Shown piece after piece: positions 24,737 through 33,241 of a stretch of DNA of 43,865 nucleotides. Source of the stretch: GCA-2737595 sp037138535 (GTDB lineage Bacteria > Actinomycetota > Actinomycetes > Nanopelagicales > Nanopelagicaceae). The first letter of the stretch is position 1; every line of letters starts with the position of its first letter. The position numbers and the translations under genes are program-made. The notes under the pieces were generated by a model. The model ran no database searches and was not told the DNA's origin. It was given only the letters and a program-made list of their open reading frames with translations. The DNA is taken from positions 1 to 43,865 of the forward strand of contig JBAXIG010000004.1 of assembly GCA_037138535.1 (NCBI GenBank), written 5' to 3'.

Positions 24737-25623
24737 AACTTCTTCTCGACACTGCCTCACTTTGGTACCGCGCCTATTTTGGTATGCCGGATACCTTGGT
24801 TTCCCCAGAAGGCATGCCCGTGCATCTGATACGTGGCGTTACTGACATGGTGGCCCGACTTATCACAAAATATGATCCGAGTGAGATCGCTGTCTGCCTA
24901 GATAGCGACTGGCGTCCCTCTTGGAGAGTTGAACTCCTACCTGAGTACAAGGCACATCGAGTAGATGCAGGCGATGAAGTGGTCGAAGAATCGATGAGTG
25001 CGCAGATTCCCATCTTGCTGGAACTTTTGGCCGCGGCCGGTTTTCCACTCATCGGAGTTTCCAACTATGAGGCAGATGATGTAATTGCCACTCTCACACA
25101 TGTCAGTGCTAAACCCGTGATGGTGGTAACGGGGGATCGAGACCTCTTTCAACTGGTAGATGATGAACGCAGCGTCAAGGTCGCTTACTTAGCCAAAGGT
25201 GTCTCTGCTCATGACGTCGTTGACGAGAAATGGATTGAAAATAAGTATGGGATTCCAGGAAAGCGCTACGGTCTTTTTGCACTACTGCGCGGCGACCCCT
25301 CGGACGGATTACCTGGAGTGAAAGGTATCGGAGAGAAGAGTGCGGCGCTCTTAGCAAACGCATTTGACTCAGTAAATGAGATCGTGGCCGCAGCTCACCA
25401 TGGTCACGATCTCCTTCCAATTCCGATACAGAAGAAGATTCTCGCAGGGTTAGATTACCTGGAGCGTGCACCGAAAGTAGTGGCGTGTGCTCTTGATGTT
25501 CCATTGCCACACCTTGATCTCACACGACCTGCAGAGTGGGACGTTACGCATATGAAGAAGCTTCAGAAAGAGTTTGGACTCGGTGCCAGCGTAGATCGAC
25601 TATTCGCAGCTTTGGCGCGTTGA
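24733..25623 (+). CDS. 5'-3' exonuclease (PolI exonuclease-domain protein)
   Basis: A 296-residue stand-alone FEN/PIN nuclease like the N-terminal domain of DNA polymerase I. The acidic metal site shows as LLLDTASLWYRA (Asp6), CLDSDWRPSWR, EADDVIATL and VTGDRDLFQLV. The helix-three-turn-helix DNA-binding motif is GLPGVKGIGEKSAALL. It likely removes RNA primers or flaps. Such a gene next to the helicase is common in Actinobacteria. lnt begins one nt after its stop. Confidence 0.93.
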   Translation: MKLLLDTASLWYRAYFGMPDTLVSPEGMPVHLIRGVTDMVARLITKYDPSEIAVCLDSDWRPSWRVELLPEYKAHRVDAGDEVVEESMSAQIPILLELLAAAGFPLIGVSNYEADDVIATLTHVSAKPVMVVTGDRDLFQLVDDERSVKVAYLAKGVSAHDVVDEKWIENKYGIPGKRYGLFALLRGDPSDGLPGVKGIGEKSAALLANAFDSVNEIVAAAHHGHDLLPIPIQKKILAGLDYLERAPKVVACALDVPLPHLDLTRPAEWDVTHMKKLQKEFGLGASVDRLFAALAR

Positions 25624-25624
25624 A

Positions 25625-27085
25625 ATGCCCCATAGATTGCCGGGTTTCTTTCTTTCTGTTCTCTCTGGTGCCTCTCTCTCTTTCGCTTTTGCGCCTTGGA
25701 ATTTTTGGTGGCTTGCTCCCATCGGAATGGCACTCACTTTCGCTATCGCACGCAGTGATAGTCGTCGGGCATATCGATACGTCTTCGTCACTGCCTTGAC
25801 CCTCGAGGTCATTCATCTTCATTGGACAAGCGTTTATGTGGGTGCCACACCTTGGCTCATCCTGGCCCTAGGCGAGGCACTTTCTTTTGCGCTGCCCTTC
25901 TTCTTTTGGCGCAACGGAACAAAGTGGGGATATTTGGCGTCTTGGTTGGCAGGGGAGTGGCTCATCTCGCGCGCTCCGTACGGAGGGTTTGGCTGGAGCC
26001 GGGTGGGCTTTATCGGAAGTGGGCCCACGCTTAATTTCGCGTATTGGGGTGGTCCCACATTAATCGTGATCGCAAACGTTCTGCTAGCTTTTTTGATCTA
26101 TCAATTCCTTCATTCACTCTCTTTAGGGGAGCGTTTACAAGCGTCCTTCTCCGCAATTGCAATAGTGGCGTCAACAATTCTCTGCACCCTCGTTCCTATC
26201 GCACATACCGAGTCAGGGGAGGGCATCACCTTCTCCGGCGTTCAAGGTAATGTGCCGCGCTTAGGATTGGACTTCAATGCACAACGAGAGGCAGTCTTGC
26301 GAAATCACATCGCACTCACATTAGGTGATACGAATATCCCTCATAGTGACCTGGTGGTCTGGCCAGAAAACGCTTCAGATGTAGATCCACTCACTCCGCC
26401 AGCAAGAGGCATGATCGAGGGAACCTCGCGAAAAATCGGAAAACCTATCTTGCTAGGGGGAGTTTCGCGTACCGCGGGTTCGGGGCTACGCAATATTTCC
26501 CTCTGGGTTGATCCCTCAAACGGGATCGATGAGAGTTCCATATATACGAAACGTCACCTTGCTCCCTTTGGCGAGTATCTCCCTCTTCGTGCGATCGCCG
26601 AGATGATCACTGATTCCGCCCAACGAATCGAAGATATGACCCCTGGGAGCTCAGAGGAGGTCTACCCACTTAAGGGCGCCTTTATTACACCGGTCATCTG
26701 CTTTGAGGTCCTTGACGACCAGTTATTGACCGAAAAGAGCAGACGTGCGGGAATCCTGGCGGTTCAAACCAATAGCGCCACCTTTGGATCTACCCCGCAG
26801 AGCGTTCAGCAATTAGCTATCTCCCGAGTGCGCAGCATTGAACACGCGCGTCCCATCATTTCCATCTCTACATCTGGAGTGAGCGCCTTTATCGATTCTT
26901 CGGGTGAGATTTCGCAAGAGAGCGCACTATTTAAGCCGGCAGTGATCACTAAAAAAGTCTTTGCAGAAGTCAGAGTCAGCCCAGCGGATCGCATACCAGG
27001 GGGCAGTTCAAATACGTTGACCTTGCTCTTCGTGCTTGCCGGAACCCTTGCTGGAATGACCAAGCGGCGGCGCGAGCGCGTTTAG
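25625..27085 (+). CDS. lnt: Apolipoprotein N-acyltransferase Lnt
   Basis: A 486-residue membrane enzyme that adds the third acyl chain to the N-terminal Cys of lipoproteins. The hydrophobic N-terminal half (about 1-190) is followed by a nitrilase domain carrying the catalytic triad: Glu248 in VVWPENASD, Lys309 in YTKRHLAPFGEYLP and Cys359 in PVICFEV. A last membrane helix (LTLLFVLAGTLAGM) closes the protein. It is the final gene of the plus-strand chain from the small membrane protein onward. Confidence 0.95.
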   Translation: MPHRLPGFFLSVLSGASLSFAFAPWNFWWLAPIGMALTFAIARSDSRRAYRYVFVTALTLEVIHLHWTSVYVGATPWLILALGEALSFALPFFFWRNGTKWGYLASWLAGEWLISRAPYGGFGWSRVGFIGSGPTLNFAYWGGPTLIVIANVLLAFLIYQFLHSLSLGERLQASFSAIAIVASTILCTLVPIAHTESGEGITFSGVQGNVPRLGLDFNAQREAVLRNHIALTLGDTNIPHSDLVVWPENASDVDPLTPPARGMIEGTSRKIGKPILLGGVSRTAGSGLRNISLWVDPSNGIDESSIYTKRHLAPFGEYLPLRAIAEMITDSAQRIEDMTPGSSEEVYPLKGAFITPVICFEVLDDQLLTEKSRRAGILAVQTNSATFGSTPQSVQQLAISRVRSIEHARPIISISTSGVSAFIDSSGEISQESALFKPAVITKKVFAEVRVSPADRIPGGSSNTLTLLFVLAGTLAGMTKRRRERV

Positions 27086-27160
27086 CCGTTCTCTCAGAGC
27101 GTGTGTCCTGCGCCGATAATCTACATTATGTAAAGTAAGAAAGTTAGCGGGAGAACGGCT
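27084..27160. repeat. 10-bp inverted repeat with inner palindrome between convergent genes
   Basis: AGCCGTTCTC (27084-27093) and GAGAACGGCT (27151-27160) are exact reverse complements, 57 nt apart, with the palindrome TACAT-T-ATGTA between them (27120-27133). One arm begins within the lnt stop and the other lies in the last codons of the convergent thioesterase gene. A transcript from either side could fold into a stem with a branched loop. There is no U-tract, so a bidirectional terminator or mRNA 3'-end protector is a guess. Confidence 0.55.
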
Positions 27161-27611
27161 TTAAGGTCCAATGAGTCGACAAAAGCCCCGTCACCGCTTC
27201 TGCACTGGCGACCTCCACCTCAATGAAGAACTCTGGGCGCTTGCCATCGGCGAGTTCAGCGCGCACTCTGGCTACCTCGCCAATCGGCATCCTCGCAGTC
27301 GCCACAATGTCGCCTAAGGCCAGCGCTTGAAAACGCATGCCACCATTCATAATCAAGGGAACGGCCTGTGAGAAGAGATCGGCAAAAGCTGCCTGCACTA
27401 CCCCACCGCTGGCGCTCTCTGCGGCGGTGAACATGGCTCCGGCGTGCGGACCTCCCACGTGGTTTCGTTGTTCGGCGCGGTCTGGAAGCGAGCAGACCGC
27501 GCGCACCTCAGTATCGGTGATGACCGCTTCGGTGACGTGGATTCCCAGAGTTTTCACTAATGGAATCGACTCCCTTGAATATTTGTCGATAATTTCGGTG
27601 AAATCACGCAT
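27144..27611 (-). CDS. Hotdog-fold thioesterase (PaaI/DUF4442-like)
   Basis: A 155-residue protein with the hotdog pattern: VRAVCSLPDRAEQRNHVGGPHAGAMFTAAE holds the long central helix start and an Asn-His/Gly-Gly region, followed by the strands VPLIMNGGMRFQALALGDIVATARMP and PEFFIEVEVASAE. DUF4442 and PaaI members hydrolyse acyl-CoA thioesters. Its start overlaps the gcvP end by 8 nt, so it is probably cotranscribed under the glycine riboswitch. Substrate is unknown. Confidence 0.82.
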   Translation of the reverse strand: MRDFTEIIDKYSRESIPLVKTLGIHVTEAVITDTEVRAVCSLPDRAEQRNHVGGPHAGAMFTAAESASGGVVQAAFADLFSQAVPLIMNGGMRFQALALGDIVATARMPIGEVARVRAELADGKRPEFFIEVEVASAEAVTGLLSTHWTLKPFSR

Positions 27612-30474
27612 CGCTGCCCCCCGTATAACTTTCGATTGATGGACATGAACACACTAGATTTCGATCGCCAAAAGCGCCATCAATGCGTCCAACACTCGGC
27701 CAATATTTTCCGCGGCCGCCAAAAACCATCTCTCCCCCACCGTCGGCGACCTGATCAGGGAAAGCTGCTACTTGACGTGAGTACTCCCGGTCCCATTCGC
27801 CCACCATTGAAGCAACTGTGTGCGGGGCATGACGTAACGGAGAATCCTCGATGGAGATCTCTCCTCGCACAACGGATTCACTCTCCCTCTTGATGATCCT
27901 CATGGCACGAATGAATCGTTCAATCTCAAAAAGATCCTCACTCTCCGTCGGCTCAATCATCAAGGTTCCCGCAACTGGAAAAGACATGGTGGGTGCGTGG
28001 AATCCAAAATCCATTAAACGCTTTGCAATGTCATCGACAGTCACCCCACTTTCTTTGGTGAGTGGTCGTATATCGAGGATGCATTCGTGAGCTATGCGTC
28101 CGCTCTTACCGGAGTAAAGGATTGGGTAATCGTTTGATAATTCGGATGCAATATAATTCGCGGAAAGAATTGCTATCGATGTCGCTTCCGTCAATCCCTT
28201 TGCACCCATCATGCGGATGTACATCCAGGGAATAGGTAAAATTGAAGCGGACCCAAAGGGAGCCCCACTAATCGGGCCGGGGCCCGTGATTGGCCCAGCA
28301 TCAGAATCCAGCGGATGATTGGGTAAGTAAGGAGCGAGGTGCGCACGTACCCCTACTGGACCGACACCAGGGCCTCCTCCCCCATGGGGGATACAGAAAG
28401 TTTTGTGAAGGTTGAGATGCGATACATCTGCACCGAATTTACCGGGTTGTGCAAGACCGACTAAAGCGTTCAGGTTTGCACCATCTACATACACTTGACC
28501 ACCTGCATCGTGCACCATGGCACAGATATCTGTGATCGCTTCTTCGAAGACACCATGCGTGGATGGATACGTGATCATCAAGGCCGCAAGATTGTCGTGA
28601 TGCTCCATGATCTTGCTCTTAAGATCGATGAGATCAACATTTCCTTCCGTGTCACAACCTACGACGACTACATCCATGCCAGCCATTACTGCACTAGCAG
28701 CATTAGTTCCATGCGCACTAGACGGTATGAGGCATAGATTGCGATGCGAGTCGCCTCTCGCGTCGAGATATTGGCGAATTGCCAAGAGACCGGCAAACTC
28801 CCCTTGACTGCCCGCGTTGGGTTGCAAAGAAATAGCGTCATACCCGGTGATCTCAACGAGCCATGCACTCAACTGGGATATGAGAGTGCGTATTCCTCTG
28901 CTCTGATCTGCTGGAGCGAAGGGATGAAGAGTGGAAATCTCTGGCCAAGTAATGGGTTCCATCTCGCTATTCGCGTTGAGCTTCATGGTGCAACTACCGA
29001 GTGGAATCATCGTGCGATCGAGTGCCAGATCACGATCCCCCAAGGTACGAATGTATCTGAGCATCGAAGTTTCATTATGGTGTGAATGAAATACGGGATG
29101 AGTGAGAAATTCGTCATCGCGTGCAAGGGAGCCAAAAATCCCCTTCGCACTTCCTACGATGAGACCTAAAGCTTGCGTTATGGTCGCTAAATCCACATTT
29201 GAAACAGTTTCATCGATGGACAGCGCTACCCAATTATTGTCAATTTTGCGAATGTTAAATCCAACCGCCAAGAGAGTCGTAAGAATATGGTCTGATGTGG
29301 TGTCGCTTTTTCGGAATGTGACCGTGTCAAAGAAAGAATCATGCAACACTTCAAAACCAGCCCCTTTGAGAGCTGCAGAGAGTGCTGCCGCTTTATCGGC
29401 GATTCCCTGAGCGATCCCCTGTAAACCTCTAGGACCGTGATAGACCGCATACATAGAAGCCATCACTGCTAGCAGCACTTGAGCTGTGCAGATATTGCTC
29501 GTCGCTTTCTCTCTACGAATGTGTTGTTCACGTGTTTGCAGAGCGAGACGCATGGCGGGCGTGCCCACCTCATCAACGCTGACGCCCACTAATCGACCAG
29601 GCATAGAGCGTTCCAGTCCCGCACGCACACCCATGAAACCCGCATGCGGTCCACCGAAACCCATGGGAACCCCAAAACGTTGTGACGAACCCACGACGAC
29701 GTCTGCGCCAAGTGATCCAGGCGATTTAAGAAGTGTGAGTGCCAGTAGATCCGATGCGACTACAGCAATTCCGGAGAGTGCGTGAATGGCTGTGATATCA
29801 CTTGATAAATCGCGAACATTTCCAGAAGATCCCGGATATGAAAGCAATAGTCCAAATGCATCAGGAAGTGGATCCCCGGAATTCCAAAGCTGAACATTAA
29901 TTTTCAAAGGCTTGGCACGCGTTTGTATCACTGCAATAGTTTGCGGGTGCGTATCGGCATCGATCAAGAAGGTGCGACTACTGCCCTTGTAAGAACGTAA
30001 TGCGAGAGTCATCGCCTCGGCAGCTGCGGTGCTCTCGTCAAGCATCGAAGCATTCGCCAGATTCATTCCGGTCAGATCAGCAATCATGGTTTGGAAATTA
30101 ATTAATGCCTCTAAACGTCCCTGGGATATTTCAGGCTGGTAAGGGGTGTAGGCCGTGTACCAGGCTGGATTTTCCAAAATATTCCGCTTAATTACTCCAG
30201 GTGTGTGCGTTCCGTAGTACCCCATGCCGATTAACGAACGTGTCGGTTCGTTCTCGCTCACGAGCGCCCGAATCTCGGCTAAAGCATCAACTTCAGTGAG
30301 CGCCTCCCCCAGAGCCATCTCACTTTTTAAACGTATTGATTGTGGGACGACGTCAGAGATGAGTTCCTCAAGATTCTGATATCCCAGCGCAGAGAGCATG
30401 ATCGATCGACTTTGTTCGTCTGGACCGATATGACGACTTGCGAAATTATGTGTGTAAGAACCTGCGTTACTCAT
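27604..30474 (-). CDS. gcvP: Glycine dehydrogenase (decarboxylating) GcvP, P protein
   Basis: A 956-residue fused-type P protein of the glycine cleavage system. It decarboxylates glycine with PLP and transfers the aminomethyl group to lipoyl GcvH. Lys691 in SHLNLHKTFCIPHGGGGPG is the PLP Schiff-base lysine, and the Gly-rich loop after it is typical. The N-terminal half (HIGPDE, YYGTHTP) is the paired homologous domain, so the gene is the single-chain form. It is preceded by GAGGAG four nt before ATG 30474 and by the riboswitch. gcvH is at 33280; gcvT is not in the window. Confidence 0.97.
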   Translation of the reverse strand: MSNAGSYTHNFASRHIGPDEQSRSIMLSALGYQNLEELISDVVPQSIRLKSEMALGEALTEVDALAEIRALVSENEPTRSLIGMGYYGTHTPGVIKRNILENPAWYTAYTPYQPEISQGRLEALINFQTMIADLTGMNLANASMLDESTAAAEAMTLALRSYKGSSRTFLIDADTHPQTIAVIQTRAKPLKINVQLWNSGDPLPDAFGLLLSYPGSSGNVRDLSSDITAIHALSGIAVVASDLLALTLLKSPGSLGADVVVGSSQRFGVPMGFGGPHAGFMGVRAGLERSMPGRLVGVSVDEVGTPAMRLALQTREQHIRREKATSNICTAQVLLAVMASMYAVYHGPRGLQGIAQGIADKAAALSAALKGAGFEVLHDSFFDTVTFRKSDTTSDHILTTLLAVGFNIRKIDNNWVALSIDETVSNVDLATITQALGLIVGSAKGIFGSLARDDEFLTHPVFHSHHNETSMLRYIRTLGDRDLALDRTMIPLGSCTMKLNANSEMEPITWPEISTLHPFAPADQSRGIRTLISQLSAWLVEITGYDAISLQPNAGSQGEFAGLLAIRQYLDARGDSHRNLCLIPSSAHGTNAASAVMAGMDVVVVGCDTEGNVDLIDLKSKIMEHHDNLAALMITYPSTHGVFEEAITDICAMVHDAGGQVYVDGANLNALVGLAQPGKFGADVSHLNLHKTFCIPHGGGGPGVGPVGVRAHLAPYLPNHPLDSDAGPITGPGPISGAPFGSASILPIPWMYIRMMGAKGLTEATSIAILSANYIASELSNDYPILYSGKSGRIAHECILDIRPLTKESGVTVDDIAKRLMDFGFHAPTMSFPVAGTLMIEPTESEDLFEIERFIRAMRIIKRESESVVRGEISIEDSPLRHAPHTVASMVGEWDREYSRQVAAFPDQVADGGGEMVFGGRGKYWPSVGRIDGAFGDRNLVCSCPSIESYTGGSDA

Positions 30475-30490
30475 GACGCTCCTCAGCTCA

Positions 30491-30520
30491 GGGGTCGACT
30501 AATAAGTCGAATCACTCCCC
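30491..30520 (-). promoter_or_regulatory. Hairpin between glycine riboswitch and gcvP ribosome binding site
   Basis: On the minus strand GGGG, a 6-nt bulge, then TCGACT-TATT-AGTCGA and CCCC can form a bulged hairpin ending 7 nt before the GAGGAG ribosome-binding site. There is no U-tract, so any switching by this element would more likely act on translation than termination. Confidence 0.5.
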
Positions 30521-30535
30521 CTCTGTCTCGCCCTA

Positions 30536-30724
30536 GGACTGGAGTGACCAGACCGAGCGCACCTGAAAGCATCCCCGCCATGAGCGGATTACATCTTCGG
30601 CGCAACAGTGACATTCCACTATTGCTTCTCCAGAGTTGCCTGATCTACACGGTCCGTTGGCCTGAGAGGTTCCGGGGAGGTTGCTCCTTCGGCGTCATGC
30701 GCGTGGCTCGCGCACCACTCTCCC
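30536..30724 (-). ncRNA. Tandem glycine riboswitch (gcvT motif) upstream of gcvP
   Basis: Read on the minus strand from 30724, aptamer 1 starts GGGAGAG and contains GCCGAAGGAGCAA (30681-30693) and CTCTCAGGC (30660-30668), followed by GGACCG and AACTCTGGAGA, the classic glycine aptamer core. Aptamer 2 follows with CGCCGAAGATG (near 30592-30602) and CTTTCAGG (30562-30569) and closes with CTGGTCACTCCAG. Two aptamers in tandem on an RNA leading into gcvP match the known glycine sensor, which turns on glycine cleavage when glycine is high. The rest of the 344-nt gap (30725-30818) holds a possible promoter for this RNA (TAAAAA near 30732) and the merR 3' flank. Confidence 0.93.
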
Positions 30725-30818
30725 GCGTAGTTTTTACAGCACGCTCATCCTAGGACCTGGGCAGGTGGACATGCGAAAGACCCGCCTGTTTTATCGGGCG
30801 ACTTCGATGACTAGGCGG

Positions 30819-31352
30819 CTAGGCGCCTTTAGCGCGACGCCGGAGCGAGAACTCATCGCTGGTGATCAATTCACTCGGGACCTCTGGATTCTCCGAGGGT
30901 AAAGCTGCGAGAGAGCCTTCAACTTCAGCCCATACGCGTCCCAGGGCGATACCGAAGACCCCTTGACCACCAGCCAAAATGTCGATCACTTCATCATTTG
31001 ACGTGCATTCGTAGATGGTGGCGCCATCGCTCATCAGGGTGATTTTCGCCAGATCGGCAACTCCACGGAGGCGAAGGTGTTCGACAGCGGTGCGAATATT
31101 TTGCAGGGAAACACCAGTGTCCAAGAGACGTTTGATGATTTTAAGAACCAAAATGTCTCGAAAACCGTAGAGACGAGCACTTCCCGATCCGGTTGCTGGC
31201 CGCACACTTGGTTCAATTAAGCCGGTCCTCGCCCAATAGTCGAGCTGACGATAAGTAATTCCAGCGGCCGCACACGCGGTATTCCCGCGATAGCCCGCCT
31301 CAAGGGGCGCGTTTGAAAGCTCGGAGTGGTCGGGCGGCTGGCTAGGGTTCAT
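30819..31352 (-). CDS. MerR-family regulator (SkgA-like)
   Basis: A 177-residue MerR protein. The N-terminal winged helix (GNTACAAAGITYRQLDYWARTGLI, then ARLYGFRDILVLKIIKRLLDTGVSLQNIRTAVEHL, about 22-95) is standard; the C-terminal segment ATIYECTSNDEVIDILAGGQGVFGIALGRVW matches the actinobacterial MerR gene that sits beside the bifunctional nuclease. ATG 31352 has AGGAG five nt upstream; GTG 31358 is an alternative start too close to that site. The effector is unknown. A palindrome CTCAACC-TTA-GGTTGAG lies upstream. Confidence 0.88.
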   Translation of the reverse strand: MNPSQPPDHSELSNAPLEAGYRGNTACAAAGITYRQLDYWARTGLIEPSVRPATGSGSARLYGFRDILVLKIIKRLLDTGVSLQNIRTAVEHLRLRGVADLAKITLMSDGATIYECTSNDEVIDILAGGQGVFGIALGRVWAEVEGSLAALPSENPEVPSELITSDEFSLRRRAKGA

Positions 31353-31392
31353 TTTCACTCCTGGGGGAAGTCAGGATAACAACGGTGTAGTT

Positions 31393-31421
31393 AGAATAGA
31401 GCGGGGTGGGCCTCACGGCAA
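31393..31421 (-). promoter_or_regulatory. Promoter of the merR gene (TTGCCG-N17-TATTCT)
   Basis: On the minus strand TTGCCG (31416-31421) and TATTCT (31393-31398) are 17 nt apart. The message would have a leader of about 35 nt containing the AGGAG site, so this gene is leadered, unlike most unit starts here. Confidence 0.6.
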
Positions 31422-31440
31422 CGACCAACACGCTGTGAAC

Positions 31441-31457
31441 CTCAACCTTAGGTTGAG
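31441..31457. promoter_or_regulatory. Palindrome CTCAACC-TTA-GGTTGAG upstream of merR
   Basis: Seven-bp arms with a 3-nt centre, extended by GAAC/GTTC with one unpaired base. It lies 19 nt upstream of the merR -35 box and 9 nt after the bfn stop. It shares the CTCAA half-site with three other palindromes in the window, so it may be a MerR-type operator. A transcript hairpin after bfn is the alternative. Confidence 0.5.
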
Positions 31458-31466
31458 AGTTCTGCC

Positions 31467-31958
31467 TTAACTAATGAAATCCTCTGGGGTGATTTGATCG
31501 AGGAATTCACGGAAGCGTTCCACCGCCTCATCTTGGGCCCCCTCCCCTTCCGCATCCTTGGGAATATCAATTCCGGCCTGAGCGAGTAACTCCACATTTG
31601 CAAAAATAGGGCGCGAATTTCTCAAGGCCAGTGCGATCGCGTCTGAGGGCCTCGCGGAGATCTGCAAATCCCCTTCCAAGGTAATTTCAGCATAAAAGAT
31701 GCCGTCCTTAATTTCAGTAAGAAGGACACTCTGGAGAGCGTGACCAGTGCGCTCCATGACGGTGTTGAGCAAGTCATGGGTCATCGGTCTTGGCGGCTGG
31801 ATTCCCTGTTGCGCGAAGGCTATGGCAGTGGCTTCTACGGCACCTATCCATATCGGCAGGTAGCGTTCACCTTCGATCTCTCGCAAGAGCACAATCGGTT
31901 GATTTGACGGCATCTCCACTCGTACACCGATGACCTCTACGCGTGCAATTCCGCTCAT
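31467..31958 (-). CDS. Bifunctional nuclease domain protein (DUF151/BFN)
   Basis: A 163-residue member of the BFN family named for a plant RNase/DNase. VEMPSNQPIVLLREIEGERYLPIWIGAVEATAIAFAQQG, RPMTHDLL and ISARPSDAIALALRNSRPIFA are the family signatures, followed by an acidic tail. It is nearly always adjacent to MerR genes in Actinobacteria. ATG 31958 follows TAAGGT at 6 nt. Nuclease activity in bacteria is poorly established. Confidence 0.9.
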   Translation of the reverse strand: MSGIARVEVIGVRVEMPSNQPIVLLREIEGERYLPIWIGAVEATAIAFAQQGIQPPRPMTHDLLNTVMERTGHALQSVLLTEIKDGIFYAEITLEGDLQISARPSDAIALALRNSRPIFANVELLAQAGIDIPKDAEGEGAQDEAVERFREFLDQITPEDFIS

Positions 31959-31964
31959 GCCCTC

Positions 31965-31970
31965 ACCTTA
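31965..31970 (-). promoter_or_regulatory. -10 box (TAAGGT) of leaderless bifunctional nuclease gene
   Basis: TAAGGT on the minus strand followed by gagggc and ATG 31958, within the 48 nt after the ftsR stop. Confidence 0.6.
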
Positions 31971-32006
31971 CGACCCCACGAGTCGGTTGTCGCTCTCAGA
32001 AGCCCA

Positions 32007-32720
32007 CTATCTAATGCGGTTGAGGCCCATCTTAACCAGAGCGGCGTGCAATCGAATGGAGAGCGAAGCCAACTCTCGCTGCACTTCTAAGGCTCGATCT
32101 TTTGACTCCGTCCCCTTTTGGCGCATCAGTGGAGTGATGACCTGCTCCACTAATCCCACTTCGCGATCTGCCGCGCTCTTAAACGAGCGCAGGTGACGTG
32201 GCTCGATACCGAAAGGAGCCATGGCTGCAACCACGCGAGAGATGGTTAATGCATCGTTGTCGTAATGACGCCCACGTATTGCTACCAAGCCGTAGGTTTC
32301 AAGCTCTTTAAGTTGAGCGTCCGTAATACCACTAGATTCTAGGAGCTCTTCGCGACTTAATCGCAGATCACTACTTTCAGCAAACGCTTCGGGAGCGATA
32401 ACTGAATCAACGGCGGCTAATCGCGGTACCCGTGGGCCACCAGAAAGATCAGGTGGTTGCAACCCGCGATCAAGAGCTTCAAGATGATCCTTGATGACTT
32501 TTAATGGTAGGTATTGGTCACGTTGCGCACCAAGAACATAACGAAGACGTTCGACGTCAATATTGGTGAATTTGCGGTAACCCGAAGGGGTGCGCGCTGG
32601 ATCTATCAGGCCCTCTGTTTCCAGAAACCGAATTTTGGAGATGGTGACATCGGGAAAATCCCCACGCAATTTGGAAAGAACTTCGCCGATGCTCAAATAG
32701 GCGCGGGCTGGAACACTCAT
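32007..32720 (-). CDS. ftsR: MerR-family regulator FtsR-like
   Basis: A 237-residue MerR protein with a degenerate N-terminal winged helix (YLSIGEVLSKLRGDFPDVTISKIRFLETEGLIDPARTPSGYRKF, about 8-52; LRYVLGAQRDQYLPLKVIKDHL) and a second wHTH-like segment (RLSREELLESSGITDAQLKELETYGLV). This double-domain form next to garA is the FtsR type described in Corynebacterium as an activator of ftsZ. Its ATG overlaps the stop of the FHA gene (ATGA). The symbol rests on architecture and neighbourhood. Confidence 0.85.
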   Translation of the reverse strand: MSVPARAYLSIGEVLSKLRGDFPDVTISKIRFLETEGLIDPARTPSGYRKFTNIDVERLRYVLGAQRDQYLPLKVIKDHLEALDRGLQPPDLSGGPRVPRLAAVDSVIAPEAFAESSDLRLSREELLESSGITDAQLKELETYGLVAIRGRHYDNDALTISRVVAAMAPFGIEPRHLRSFKSAADREVGLVEQVITPLMRQKGTESKDRALEVQRELASLSIRLHAALVKMGLNRIR

Positions 32721-33193
32721 GACATATCCCCCGTGAAGTAGATCAAACGGTACTTACCAATACGAACTTCATCCCCCGAGTGCAGAGCTACCTTTTCGAC
32801 ACGTTCGCCATTTACGTAGGTGCCATTAAGCGAACCAATATCAGAAATGGAGAATCCACCCTCCTGGCGATTTAAGATCGCATGCTTTCTGCTCACACTG
32901 ATGTCGTCCAAGAAAATTGAACTATCTGGGTGACGGCCTACACTCTCTGACTCTGCATCGAGGAGGAAGCGCGAACCTGACGAGGGACCTCTTTGGATGA
33001 TGAGAACCGCGCTCTGCGCAGCAAGGCCTCTCACGACTGTGCGTTCTTCGTCCGAGAGATTCTCATCGTAAGAATGGAATGTGCCACCCATGGGGGTAGG
33101 GGTGTTTGCTCGATTTAAATTCAGCGTGGTCGTGAGCTCATTGGCACAGGTGCAGGGAGTGGTCTCTTCGACTCCACAGGTAGTGCAACGCAT
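32717..33193 (-). CDS. garA: FHA-domain protein, GarA/OdhI-like
   Basis: A 158-residue protein with a C-terminal FHA domain (about 60-155): SVGRHPDSSIFLDDISVSRKHA carries the phosphothreonine-binding Arg87, Ser101 and His104, with Asn123 in SLNGTYVNG. GarA/OdhI is phosphorylated by Ser/Thr kinases and controls 2-oxoglutarate dehydrogenase and glutamate metabolism. The N terminus has a Thr-rich stretch (ELTTTLNL) where the GarA phosphosite would be, and also Cys3, Cys6, Cys14 and Cys16, which is unusual. ATG 33193 is chosen over an upstream in-frame start because GGGGAG precedes it. It heads an operon with ftsR. Confidence 0.85.
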   Translation of the reverse strand: MRCTTCGVEETTPCTCANELTTTLNLNRANTPTPMGGTFHSYDENLSDEERTVVRGLAAQSAVLIIQRGPSSGSRFLLDAESESVGRHPDSSIFLDDISVSRKHAILNRQEGGFSISDIGSLNGTYVNGERVEKVALHSGDEVRIGKYRLIYFTGDMS

Positions 33194-33225
33194 TGCTCTC
33201 CCCACTCTCGCTACGACAGGTTTGA

Positions 33226-33238
33226 CCTCAAGTTGAGG
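33226..33238. promoter_or_regulatory. Palindrome CCTCAA-G-TTGAGG over the garA transcription start
   Basis: Six-bp perfect arms with one central base, 3 nt after the -10 box of the garA promoter, so it would cover the transcription start. The half-site CCTCAA resembles that of the MerR-family regulator SoxR. The FtsR-like protein encoded in the same operon is an obvious candidate binder (inference). Confidence 0.6.
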
Positions 33239-33241
33239 ATG

